DNA of 7,214 nt from Acidobacteriota bacterium (GCA_021798655.1 JAJZFE010000369.1:1-7214); one strand, 5' to 3'; positions 1 through 5,855 are shown, numbered from the stretch's first letter. Made by a program: numbers and translations. Notes: generated by a model from the sequence alone, not told the origin.

Positions 1-692
1 AGAATGTACTGGTTCAACGCCTCGGCGTAGGGCAGCGTCTCGATCAGCTCCGTGGCGTCCAGACAGCTGAGCGGCGAGGCGGTGATGTTGCGAATGTTGT
101 CTGCGCCGGCGCCGCGCGAGCTCATGCCGAGGGCCTGCACCTTGTTCAACACGCGGACGATGTCGCGCGGACGGAACTCGCGGATCTGCAGGTTGGCTCG
201 CGTGGTAATGTCCGTGCGGCCACTGCCCCAGTCTTCGGTCATCTCGGCCAGGCCGCGCAGCTGGTGCGTCGTCAGGCTGGCACCGGGCACGCGCAGACGC
301 AGCATGAAAGAATCCTGAGCGGGGGAGACGTAGAAGAGGCCGTGGAACTTGAAGCGGAAGAGATCTGCCGGTGCCGGCGCGCGGTCTTCATTGGCATGCG
401 CTACCAGCGCGTCCCATATCTGCAACGGGTTCTGTTCGTACTTCCAGCCCTCTTCGCGGCAGAGATCCTCGACCGGAGTTCCGTGGAACGTGGGCATGGC
501 AATGTTGGCAGCTCCGGTGCCGGGGTCTGCAGTCAGCTGACCGGTGGCGGTGTGGCCGACGTAGGGCAGCCGCTGCGAGAGGCCGCTGAAGAATCCAGCG
601 AGGTACTCTTTCTGCTCCAGCGAAAACTCTTCGCCGTGCAGTGGATTCTGCTGGCCGTTGAGATCGGAATGGACGGTGACTGGCGTCGACAT
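1..692 (-). CDS. nirA: NirA-type ferredoxin nitrite/sulfite reductase, N-terminal part (C-terminus beyond window)
   Basis: Assimilatory nitrite (or sulfite) reductase of the siroheme/4Fe-4S family. It would reduce nitrite to ammonium with six electrons from ferredoxin in the cytoplasm. The minus-strand reading frame is open from the ATG at 692-690 to the window edge, giving 230 complete codons. The first ferredoxin-like half domain is clear: MLRLRVPGASLT at about residues 130-141, DITTRANLQIREF at 161-173, and the family signature GADNIRNITASPLS at 196-209. The siroheme- and cluster-binding cysteines lie in the missing C-terminal half, so catalytic integrity cannot be judged. The start is supported by an AGGGAG ribosome-binding site close upstream and by the lack of a better upstream ATG. 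A strong promoter lies about 250 bp upstream. Nitrite rather than sulfite as substrate is inferred from the neighbouring ANTAR/HemD regulator. Residue 210 is Cys where relatives usually have Gly, from memory of the family. Confidence 0.9.
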   Translation of the reverse strand, partial: MSTPVTVHSDLNGQQNPLHGEEFSLEQKEYLAGFFSGLSQRLPYVGHTATGQLTADPGTGAANIAMPTFHGTPVEDLCREEGWKYEQNPLQIWDALVAHANEDRAPAPADLFRFKFHGLFYVSPAQDSFMLRLRVPGASLTTHQLRGLAEMTEDWGSGRTDITTRANLQIREFRPRDIVRVLNKVQALGMSSRGAGADNIRNITASPLSCLDATELIETLPYAEALNQYI

Positions 693-756
693 AGGGCTCC
701 CTGCAGGATGCGGAAACGAAGGTCTGGCGATCGGCGCAGCAGGGAAGTCGATACAG

Positions 757-784
757 GTGCGTGCAGGCAAAGACCACAACGCAC
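757..784 (-). repeat. leader hairpin B: 6-bp inverted repeat, 16-nt loop
   Basis: GTGCGT (757-762) and ACGCAC (779-784) are perfect reverse complements around a 16-nt loop. The loop contains AAGACCAC (770-777), complementary to the loop octamer of hairpin A (878-907). The stem and loop sizes closely match hairpin A. Confidence 0.5.
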
Positions 785-858
785 AGAACTCCCGGCTGGG
801 ATGATCGGAGGGTCAGAGCTCATACGGGGAGCGGGTGGATTGTAAGGGGTGGTTCGCA

Positions 859-875
859 GTGTGATCGTGTGATCA
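859..875. repeat. tandem GTGTGATC repeat / TGATC-N4-GATCA palindrome
   Basis: GTGTGATC occurs twice head to tail at 859-866 and 867-874. The same bases form the palindrome TGATC (862-866), GTGT, GATCA (871-875). It lies about 63-80 bp downstream of the predicted nirA transcription start. It could be a protein-binding site in DNA or a short tetraloop hairpin in the leader RNA. It resembles half-sites of the CRP/FNR family, but the spacing does not fit either consensus. Confidence 0.35.
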
Positions 876-877
876 GC

Positions 878-907
878 TCCAGAGGTGACGCCGTGGTCTT
901 CTCTGGA
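878..907 (-). repeat. leader hairpin A: 7-bp inverted repeat, 16-nt loop
   Basis: TCCAGAG (878-884) and CTCTGGA (901-907) are perfect reverse complements around a 16-nt loop. The loop's plus strand carries GTGGTCTT at 893-900, which is the exact reverse complement of an octamer in the loop of hairpin B (757-784). Seen directly; folding in RNA is inferred. Confidence 0.5.
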
Positions 908-944
908 AGCGGCAAGCCGGACAGGGGCTTTCGCTAATGCGTCC

Positions 945-973
945 AGCATAGCATCTTTCCCGTTCAGCGCCAA
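945..973 (-). promoter_or_regulatory. sigma70-type promoter of nirA
   Basis: Read on the minus strand, TTGGCG (plus positions 968-973) is followed after exactly 17 bp by TATGCT (945-950). A TG sits one base upstream of the -10, giving an extended -10 element. The predicted transcript starts near position 938. This is the best promoter match in the divergent region and places the nirA start codon about 246 nt into the transcript. Confidence 0.65.
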
Positions 974-1307
974 CGGGTTTTCCACTGCGACGCAAACAGC
1001 CTGTGTTGACGGGGCTTTTGACGACGCGGCGATGGTTCGTGCTTGCTTCTGGCCGGGGCGTGTGTTACATCTCGGTTACTGTCCCGAGTCACAGCGACGC
1101 CTTGATGCGTGGCAACAAGCCTGACGGCACCCTCGCCTGGTGCAACGTCCTTTTGCGCCTCAATCGACCCCCGCTACCGGTCGGCCCGCAGCCCTGCGGC
1201 GCAAGTATGAGTCATCGAAGACATCCGCCCAACAAGCCGCGCCGGCGCTGCCTGCCGTGCGCTCCTGGTTTCGCACGCCTGTCCACCCTTCAAGAGGGAA
1301 TCCATTC
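974..1307. other. divergent intergenic region between the nirA promoter and the porin gene
   Basis: This stretch of about 330 bp has no convincing gene. It contains two TTGACG hexamers 12 bp apart (1006-1011 and 1018-1023), a GCACC/GGTGC hairpin with a 7-nt loop (1127-1143), a strong CCGCA-GCCC-TGCGG hairpin (1186-1199), and a short GTC-ATCGAA-GAC stem-loop (1211-1222). I could not pair either TTGACG with a good -10 box, so the porin promoter is not located. The ribosome-binding site GAGGGAA of the porin gene is at 1294-1300. Confidence 0.5.
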
Positions 1308-2801
1308 ATGACCTTCAAGTTCATTGCGCAACGCGCTCTCCCTGTACTGCTGGTTGCTACTGCGTCGGCGCTCGTCGCGCAGGCTCCCGCGGCACCGTCC
1401 ACGTCGCGCTCGCCGGTCAGCATCAGCGTCTACGACCGCACACGCACCGACGCCAACGACTGGTTCGCCGACCCGCCGTACACCTCCACCTATCCATACG
1501 TCGAGCAGTTGATGCGCGTCAGCGTGGCACAGCGGATCAAGCACTTCGACTGGCAGCTTGAGATCGCGCAGGCCGATGTCTTCGATGTGCCGACGACGTC
1601 GGTCTCGCCGGTGCTTGCACAGGGGCAGCTCGGTCTCGGCGGCACCTACTATGCGGCCAACACGAATACGTTGCCGGCTGCTGTATCGTTGCGTGGCGCG
1701 TACCTGCGCTACCACGGCAGCGGCCCGGACACCTCGCTGCGCCTCGGCCGCTTCGAGTTCTTCGATGGCACGGAGACCACTCCGGCGAACAAAACGCTGC
1801 TCTGGCTGCAGACCAATCGCATTCAGCACAGACTCGTCGGGAACTTCGGCTTCTCCAACGGTCAGCGTAGCTTCGACGGCGTCGACGGGCACTACGGCAA
1901 GGGCTCATGGGACATCACCGCGATGGCCGGAAGGCCCACGCAGGGCGTCTTCAACATGAATGCGAACCCGGAGTTGAACGTCGATATCCAGTACCTCGCG
2001 TTCACCAGGCACGACCTCAGCGACCATCTCGTCTGGCGCGTCTTCGGGCTGGGCTATCACGATGGACGCACGGGCTTGCTGAAGACCGACAATCGCACTC
2101 CCGCAGCGCGTGCGCTGGACCACAAGAACATTCGCATCGGCACCTACGGCGCGGACGCCATCGCCAATGTGCCGGCCGGTCCGGGCAGCTTCGATCTGCT
2201 GTTCTGGGGCGTGCTGCAGAACGGCAGCTGGGGCCTGCTGAACCAGCACTCCGGCGCAGCGGCAGTGGAGGCCGGCTATCGCTTCGACAACGTGGCGAGC
2301 AAGCCCTGGGTGCGCGGCGGATTCTTTCGCAGCACCGGTGATGCCAACGCCACAGACGGTGAGCACAACACGTTCTTTCAGGTGCTGCCGACGCCACGCA
2401 TCTATGCCCGATTCCCGTTCTACAACCTGATGAATGATCGTGATGAGTTTGTGCAGGTGGTCGATAACCCGACGAAGAAACTGGAGCTGCGTTCGGACCT
2501 GCACTTCCTGCAGCTCACTTCGAACACCGACCTCTGGTACGGCGGCGGCGGCGCGTTCGACAACTCTGTCTTCGGCTACACCGGCCGGCCTGCAGGCGGA
2601 CACAACAGCTTTGCGACGACGGCGGACATCAGCGCCGACTGGCAGATCACCCACGCGCTGGCGCTGAACCTCTACTACGCTCACGCGTACGGCAAGTCGG
2701 TCGTCGCGAACGATTACGCCGCCGGACAGGCCGCCAACTTCGGCTATCTGGAGCTGGTGTACAAGTGGGGCATCGCACAGCGCACGTCGATGAGCAGGTA
2801 G
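1308..2801 (+). CDS. outer-membrane porin, alginate-export-like family
   Basis: A 497-residue secreted beta-barrel protein, probably a diffusion channel in the outer membrane. Residues 1-26 form a signal peptide: a charged start, a hydrophobic core LPVLLVATASALV, and likely cleavage near AQA. The mature part is rich in Tyr, Trp and Phe and in alternating polar/hydrophobic strands. LRLGRFEFFDG at about 144-154 and RSFDGV at 187-192 resemble the alginate-export (AlgE-like) family pattern. The C-terminus has a strand-like LELVYKWG followed by a short polar tail, so the barrel-sorting signal is not quite terminal. The ATG at 1308 is chosen for its GAGGGAA ribosome-binding site and the signal peptide; the frame extends upstream to a GTG at 1140, but that part would precede the signal peptide. 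Many members of this family have nothing to do with alginate. Uptake of nitrate, nitrite or another small solute is an inference from the neighbours only. Confidence 0.8.
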   Translation: MTFKFIAQRALPVLLVATASALVAQAPAAPSTSRSPVSISVYDRTRTDANDWFADPPYTSTYPYVEQLMRVSVAQRIKHFDWQLEIAQADVFDVPTTSVSPVLAQGQLGLGGTYYAANTNTLPAAVSLRGAYLRYHGSGPDTSLRLGRFEFFDGTETTPANKTLLWLQTNRIQHRLVGNFGFSNGQRSFDGVDGHYGKGSWDITAMAGRPTQGVFNMNANPELNVDIQYLAFTRHDLSDHLVWRVFGLGYHDGRTGLLKTDNRTPAARALDHKNIRIGTYGADAIANVPAGPGSFDLLFWGVLQNGSWGLLNQHSGAAAVEAGYRFDNVASKPWVRGGFFRSTGDANATDGEHNTFFQVLPTPRIYARFPFYNLMNDRDEFVQVVDNPTKKLELRSDLHFLQLTSNTDLWYGGGGAFDNSVFGYTGRPAGGHNSFATTADISADWQITHALALNLYYAHAYGKSVVANDYAAGQAANFGYLELVYKWGIAQRTSMSR

Positions 2802-2815
2802 CGCATGGGGGCGGG

Positions 2816-2867
2816 GCGGGCCGGTTGACGGCGCGTCCCGCTACTAAGAATGCAAATGCAATAGAAT
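2816..2867 (+). promoter_or_regulatory. GC-rich hairpin and weak promoter candidate between the porin and HemD-GAF-ANTAR genes
   Basis: GCGGG (2816-2820) can pair with CCCGC (2837-2841), with an inner CCG/CGG stem. No T-run follows, so it is at best a weak or Rho-assisted terminator. A short AT-richer patch follows, with TAGAAT at 2862-2867 as a possible -10 box. TTGACG at 2825-2830 is too far away to be its -35, and no well-spaced -35 is seen. The downstream gene could therefore be read from here or by read-through from the porin gene 161 bp upstream. Confidence 0.3.
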
Positions 2868-2962
2868 GGAAGCTGCACTCATACTCCAGTCTCATCCACG
2901 AACCAGCTCCCCCAGTCGTCGGGATCGGCAGGCAGAACCGCAACAGACGTGACGGAGGGCCG

Positions 2963-4633
2963 ATGGCACATGCGAGCTTCGACGGACTTCGCGTTCTTTC
3001 GCTGGAGTCGCGCCGCGCGAAGGAGGTCGACAAGCTGATCCGCACGTATCGCGGAGAGCCTGTTGTTGTGCCTTCCATGCGCGAGGTCAAGCTCGCGTCG
3101 AATGCTGCGGCGCTGCAGTTTGCAGAGCGGCTGTTGCGCGGCGAGATTGATGTGGTGATCTTCCTCACCGGCGTCGGTGTGCGTGCGCTGCTGGAGGTCG
3201 TGGAGACGAAGTATGATCGCGAGTCGATCCTCACGGCGCTGCGTGCCACCCGCGTCGTAACGCGCGGGCAGAAGCCGGAGCAGGCTCTGCGCGAACACAA
3301 GGTGAAGAGCTTTGCGACGGCGCCAGAGCCGAGCACATGGCATGAGCTGCTGGAGGTAATGGACGACCGCTTCGGCGAGGAGTTGAAGTCGTTGCGCGTG
3401 GCACTGCAGGAGTATGGTGCTACCAACCCGGAGTTGATCGCCGAGCTGAACCTGCGCTGCGACACGGTGATGAAGGTGCCGGTCTACCAGTGGGCGTTGC
3501 CGCTGGATCTGCAGCCGCTGCGCGACGCGGTGCAGGCTATCATCGCCGGGCAGCTCGACATTGTTCTCTTCACCACGGCCGTGCAGGCGATTCACCTGAT
3601 GATGGTGGCGCAGCAGATGGACGCGGTCGCGCCGCTGGTGCAGGCGTTTGCCAACACGGCAGTGATCTCGATCGGGCCCACGACGACGGCTGAGTTGCTG
3701 CACTACGGCATCACGCCGGACTTCGAGCCGTCGCGTCCGAAGATGGGCTTCCTGGTCAACGAGGCCGCGCAGTATGGCGGGCAGGTGCTCGCGAAGAAGC
3801 GTGGCGGGACCGTGCGGTCTGAGCCGGTTGCGTCGTCGGAGGCCAGCCAGGAGCGCGTCGCGATGGCGGTGCCGCGCGTCGCCGAGTCCACCAGTACGAT
3901 GGCCGGCTTCACGGACAACCTGCACTCGTTTCAGTTTCTGCATGAGATCACGAGCCGCATCGCCGCAGCTGATCCGTTGCACAGTGTGCTGGACCGCATC
4001 GTTACGTTTGTCGGTGCGGTGATCCCCTGCGATTCGTGTTTCATCTACGTCATCGAGACGGAGCGCGAACAGCAGAAGCTGGTGCTGCGGGCCTCGCGCA
4101 ATCCGCACGCCGACCTTGTCGATCGGCTCGATCTGCCGATGGGGCAGGGCATTGCGGGCTGGGTAGCCGAGCACCGCGAGCCCGTCGCCATCGCCGCGAA
4201 GGCTTCCGATGATCCGCGCTTCATTCCGTTCAGAAACGTGCCGGAGGACAGCTTTGAGGCAATCCTGAGCACGCCGATTCTGTGCGCCAGCCGCGTCGTC
4301 GGAGTCATCAACCTGCAGCACAGGCACAGCTACCGACACAGCGAGGTCGAGGTGCGCCTGCTCTCGATGATCGGCGTTCTCGTCGGCGCGGAGATTGAAC
4401 GTGCGCGCCTGGAGAGCGAGAACCTGCAGCTCTCCGACCGGCTGGAGACGCGCAAGACCGTGGAGCGCGCCAAGGGTGTTCTGCAGCGCGACCTGTCACT
4501 CGACGAGAGCGATGCGTATCGCCTGATGCAGCGCGAGAGCCGCCAGCGCCGCAAGACGATGCGCGAGATCGCCGAGGCTGTGCTGCTGGGCGACGACATG
4601 CGCCGCGATACGAGTGAACGAGCCTCCTCCTGA
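2963..4633 (+). CDS. HemD-GAF-ANTAR fusion protein, putative antitermination regulator of nitrite/siroheme metabolism
   Basis: A 556-residue cytoplasmic protein with three parts. Residues 8-275 match uroporphyrinogen-III synthase (HemD): VIFLTGVGVRAL (65-76), VLFTTAVQAI (201-210) and ISIGPTTTAELLHYGITPDF (235-254) line the bilobed fold. A polar linker of about 40 residues follows. Residues 335-475 form a GAF sensor domain (DLPMGQGIAGWVAEHREPVAI at its core; VVGVINLQHRH near its end). A short coiled-coil-like stretch leads into an ANTAR domain at about 492-545, with RKTVERAKGVLQRDLSLDES and MREIAEAVLL as hallmarks; ANTAR domains bind leader RNA and prevent termination. The start has GGAGGG 3 nt upstream. 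HemD makes the precursor of siroheme, the cofactor of the nearby NirA. The HemD part could be an enzyme, a tetrapyrrole or nitrogen-status sensor, or both. A regulator role is inferred from the fusion and context. Confidence 0.85.
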   Translation: MAHASFDGLRVLSLESRRAKEVDKLIRTYRGEPVVVPSMREVKLASNAAALQFAERLLRGEIDVVIFLTGVGVRALLEVVETKYDRESILTALRATRVVTRGQKPEQALREHKVKSFATAPEPSTWHELLEVMDDRFGEELKSLRVALQEYGATNPELIAELNLRCDTVMKVPVYQWALPLDLQPLRDAVQAIIAGQLDIVLFTTAVQAIHLMMVAQQMDAVAPLVQAFANTAVISIGPTTTAELLHYGITPDFEPSRPKMGFLVNEAAQYGGQVLAKKRGGTVRSEPVASSEASQERVAMAVPRVAESTSTMAGFTDNLHSFQFLHEITSRIAAADPLHSVLDRIVTFVGAVIPCDSCFIYVIETEREQQKLVLRASRNPHADLVDRLDLPMGQGIAGWVAEHREPVAIAAKASDDPRFIPFRNVPEDSFEAILSTPILCASRVVGVINLQHRHSYRHSEVEVRLLSMIGVLVGAEIERARLESENLQLSDRLETRKTVERAKGVLQRDLSLDESDAYRLMQRESRQRRKTMREIAEAVLLGDDMRRDTSERASS

Positions 4634-4642
4634 CGCGATTGT

Positions 4643-4672
4643 TTGGACGTGAACCGACGCGTCCCGTATGAT
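4643..4672 (+). promoter_or_regulatory. promoter of the amidase gene
   Basis: TTGGAC (4643-4648) and TATGAT (4667-4672) are separated by 18 bp, giving a predicted start near 4679 and a leader of about 33 nt. The promoter begins 9 bp after the upstream stop codon, so the amidase gene can be expressed independently of the ANTAR gene. ATCGA-CTCT-TCGAT (4685-4698) forms a 5-bp stem-loop in the short leader, just upstream of the GAGG ribosome-binding site at 4700-4703. Confidence 0.55.
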
Positions 4673-4711
4673 CCGGCTACATTCATCGACTCTTCGATCG
4701 AGGTTGCATCC

Positions 4712-5737
4712 ATGCACCGCGCTACTCTTCTCGGCTGTTTTGGCCTCGTTGTTTCGTGTTCCATCGCGGCGCAGAGTTACACCGTGCCCGCGTCAGCCGC
4801 CACGGTGGAGTGGGGCCACTACGCCGCCAACGTGAAGCCCGCCATCACGGTTCACAGCGGAGACACTGTGACGCTGCAGACGCTTTCCACCTGCGGGCCG
4901 ACGGATCGCCTGATCGCGCGCGGACTGAAGCCGGAGCAGATACCGGCCTACAACGATGAGGTCTACAGAAACTATCCCGAGGCGGACAAAGGTCCCGGCG
5001 GGCATATTCTTACCGGCCCGGTAGCCATCGCCGAAGCCGAGCCGGGCGACGTGCTGAAGGTGGAGATTGTTGCGATCCATCTCGACACAGACTTTGCCTG
5101 CAACGGCTTTGGTCTGCATCGCGGCTTCCTGCCGATGGAGTTTCCGTACAGCCGTCAGCGGATCATCCCACTGGATCGGGAGAAGATGATCGGCCACTTT
5201 GCTCCGGGCATCGAGATACCGCTGCATCCGTTCTTCGGCAGCATGGGTGTGGCGCCGGCGCAGGGACGCGTGGACAGTGCTCCACCCTTTGCGCACGCCG
5301 GCAACATGGACAACAAGGAGCTGGTCGCCGGCAGCACGCTCTACATCCCGGTCGCTGCGAAGGGCGCTCTCTTCGTCGCCGGCGACGGCCACGCCGGCCA
5401 GGGCAACGGCGAGGTGGACATCACGGCGATGGAGACGTTCCTCACCGGCACCTTCCGGTTCACCGTGCTGAAGGGCAAGCCCCTGCTGTGGCCGCGCGCG
5501 GAGACGCCGACGCACGTCATTACCATGGGCTTCAGTCCCGACCTGAAGGAGGCCACCGAGCACGCGCTGCGCGACATGATCGACTACCTTGTGACGGAGA
5601 AACACATGACCCCGGACGATGCCTACATGCTGGCAAGCGTCGCTGTCGATCTCGACATTACGCAGCTGGTCGACGGCAACGTGGGCGTCCATGCCATGTT
5701 GCCGAAGGCGATCTTCGTCTCCGCCGCGCAGCCATAG
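4712..5737 (+). CDS. secreted acetamidase/formamidase family protein
   Basis: A 341-residue member of the FmdA/AmdA amidase family, which hydrolyses short amides such as formamide or acetamide to ammonia and the acid. Family motifs are plain: GPVAIAEAEPGDVLKVEIV (102-120), HPFFGSMGVAPAQGRVDS (172-189), AHAGNMDNKEL (194-204) and FVAGDGHAGQGNGEVD (221-236). The N-terminus is a signal peptide (hydrophobic LLGCFGLVVSCSIAA, residues 6-20), so the enzyme is probably periplasmic or outside the cell. VVSC at 13-16 could also be a lipobox. The ATG at 4712 is preferred over the in-frame TTG at 4643 because it starts directly at the signal peptide, has GAGG 8 nt upstream, and leaves the promoter outside the gene. 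The gene follows the ANTAR gene by 78 bp. Secretion is unusual compared with the cytoplasmic characterised enzymes. The exact substrate is not known. Confidence 0.85.
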   Translation: MHRATLLGCFGLVVSCSIAAQSYTVPASAATVEWGHYAANVKPAITVHSGDTVTLQTLSTCGPTDRLIARGLKPEQIPAYNDEVYRNYPEADKGPGGHILTGPVAIAEAEPGDVLKVEIVAIHLDTDFACNGFGLHRGFLPMEFPYSRQRIIPLDREKMIGHFAPGIEIPLHPFFGSMGVAPAQGRVDSAPPFAHAGNMDNKELVAGSTLYIPVAAKGALFVAGDGHAGQGNGEVDITAMETFLTGTFRFTVLKGKPLLWPRAETPTHVITMGFSPDLKEATEHALRDMIDYLVTEKHMTPDDAYMLASVAVDLDITQLVDGNVGVHAMLPKAIFVSAAQP

Positions 5738-5762
5738 CCGGACGCATGATGCGCGCAGACGG

Positions 5763-5801
5763 CCGCTTCACTTCCTCTATAATCGGGAGCAAGTGAAGCG
5801 G
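5763..5801. repeat. perfect 11-bp inverted repeat bracketing a -10 box
   Basis: CCGCTTCACTT (5763-5773) and AAGTGAAGCGG (5791-5801) are exact reverse complements separated by 17 bp. The spacer contains TATAAT at 5778-5783. It sits 26 bp after the amidase stop and 60 bp before the kinase start. A regulator bound to both arms would cover the promoter core, so an operator is the first reading. As RNA it would give a hairpin with a 17-nt loop and no U-tract, a poor terminator for the amidase gene. Confidence 0.65.
5778..5783 (+). promoter_or_regulatory. TATAAT -10 element of the kinase/response-regulator unit
   Basis: A perfect TATAAT lies in the centre of the 11-bp inverted repeat, with a predicted transcription start near 5790. 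The hexamer 17 bp upstream (GCAGAC, 5755-5760) is a poor -35, which suggests dependence on an activator or tight regulation. Confidence 0.5.
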
Positions 5802-5821
5802 TTGCGGCGCGGCATCCGGTT

Positions 5822-5855
5822 GCCTCGTCAGCAGCGGCGCACGAGGCCTTCGAGG
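5822..5855 (+). promoter_or_regulatory. leader hairpin next to the kinase ribosome-binding site
   Basis: GCCTCGT (5822-5828) pairs perfectly with ACGAGGC (5841-5847) over a 12-nt loop. The same left arm (CCTCG, 5823-5827) can instead pair with CGAGG at 5851-5855, which contains the GAGG ribosome-binding site of the kinase gene. The two pairings exclude each other, so translation could be gated. Function is inferred. Confidence 0.35.

Larger units (their letters stand above)
693..938 (-). promoter_or_regulatory. long structured 5' leader of nirA
   Basis: About 246 nt separate the predicted transcription start from the nirA ATG, far more than translation needs. In transcript order the leader holds an inverted repeat at 907-878, a 5-bp palindrome with a 4-nt loop at 875-862, a TCCC/GGGA hairpin at 801-790 and a 6-bp stem at 784-757. 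No stem is followed by a clear U-tract, so no intrinsic terminator is obvious. I scanned for ANTAR-type hexaloops (A at loop position 1, G at position 4) and found none with a good stem here. A control role is inferred from length, structure and the nearby ANTAR regulator. A plain long UTR or a promoter closer to the gene would also fit. Confidence 0.4.

Noticed and set aside
859..876. CRP or FNR binding site
   Set aside because: The half-sites look similar, but the spacing does not match TGTGA-N6-TCACA or TTGAT-N4-ATCAA.
693..938. Standard ANTAR dual-hexaloop in the nirA leader
   Set aside because: Every AxxGxx hexamer on the transcribed strand was checked and none is closed by a stem of 3 or more pairs.
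533..985. Minus-strand open frame of 150 codons covering the nirA leader
   Set aside because: It begins upstream of the nirA promoter, overlaps nirA out of frame by about 160 bp and has no recognisable domain.
885..1124. Small plus-strand open frame in the divergent intergenic region
   Set aside because: It runs across the nirA promoter, lacks a ribosome-binding site and resembles no known protein.
1140..1307. In-frame upstream extension of the porin gene to a GTG start
   Set aside because: It would put 56 arginine/proline-rich residues in front of a clear signal peptide; the ATG at 1308 has a good ribosome-binding site.
1905..2684. Minus-strand open frame (259 codons) opposite the porin gene
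   Set aside because: Antisense shadow of a well-supported coding frame, with no domain or start signal.
2765..2962. In-frame upstream extension of the HemD-GAF-ANTAR gene into the porin end
   Set aside because: The added residues match no HemD N-terminus; the ATG at 2963 follows GGAGGG and leads straight into the domain.
2879..4339. Long minus-strand open frame (486 codons) opposite the HemD-GAF-ANTAR gene
   Set aside because: Arg/His/Leu-rich composition typical of the antisense shadow of a GC-rich gene; the sense strand has a full, recognisable protein.
5763..5804. Intrinsic terminator of the amidase gene
   Set aside because: The stem is long, but the loop is 17 nt and no T-run follows; the embedded TATAAT points to a promoter/operator instead.
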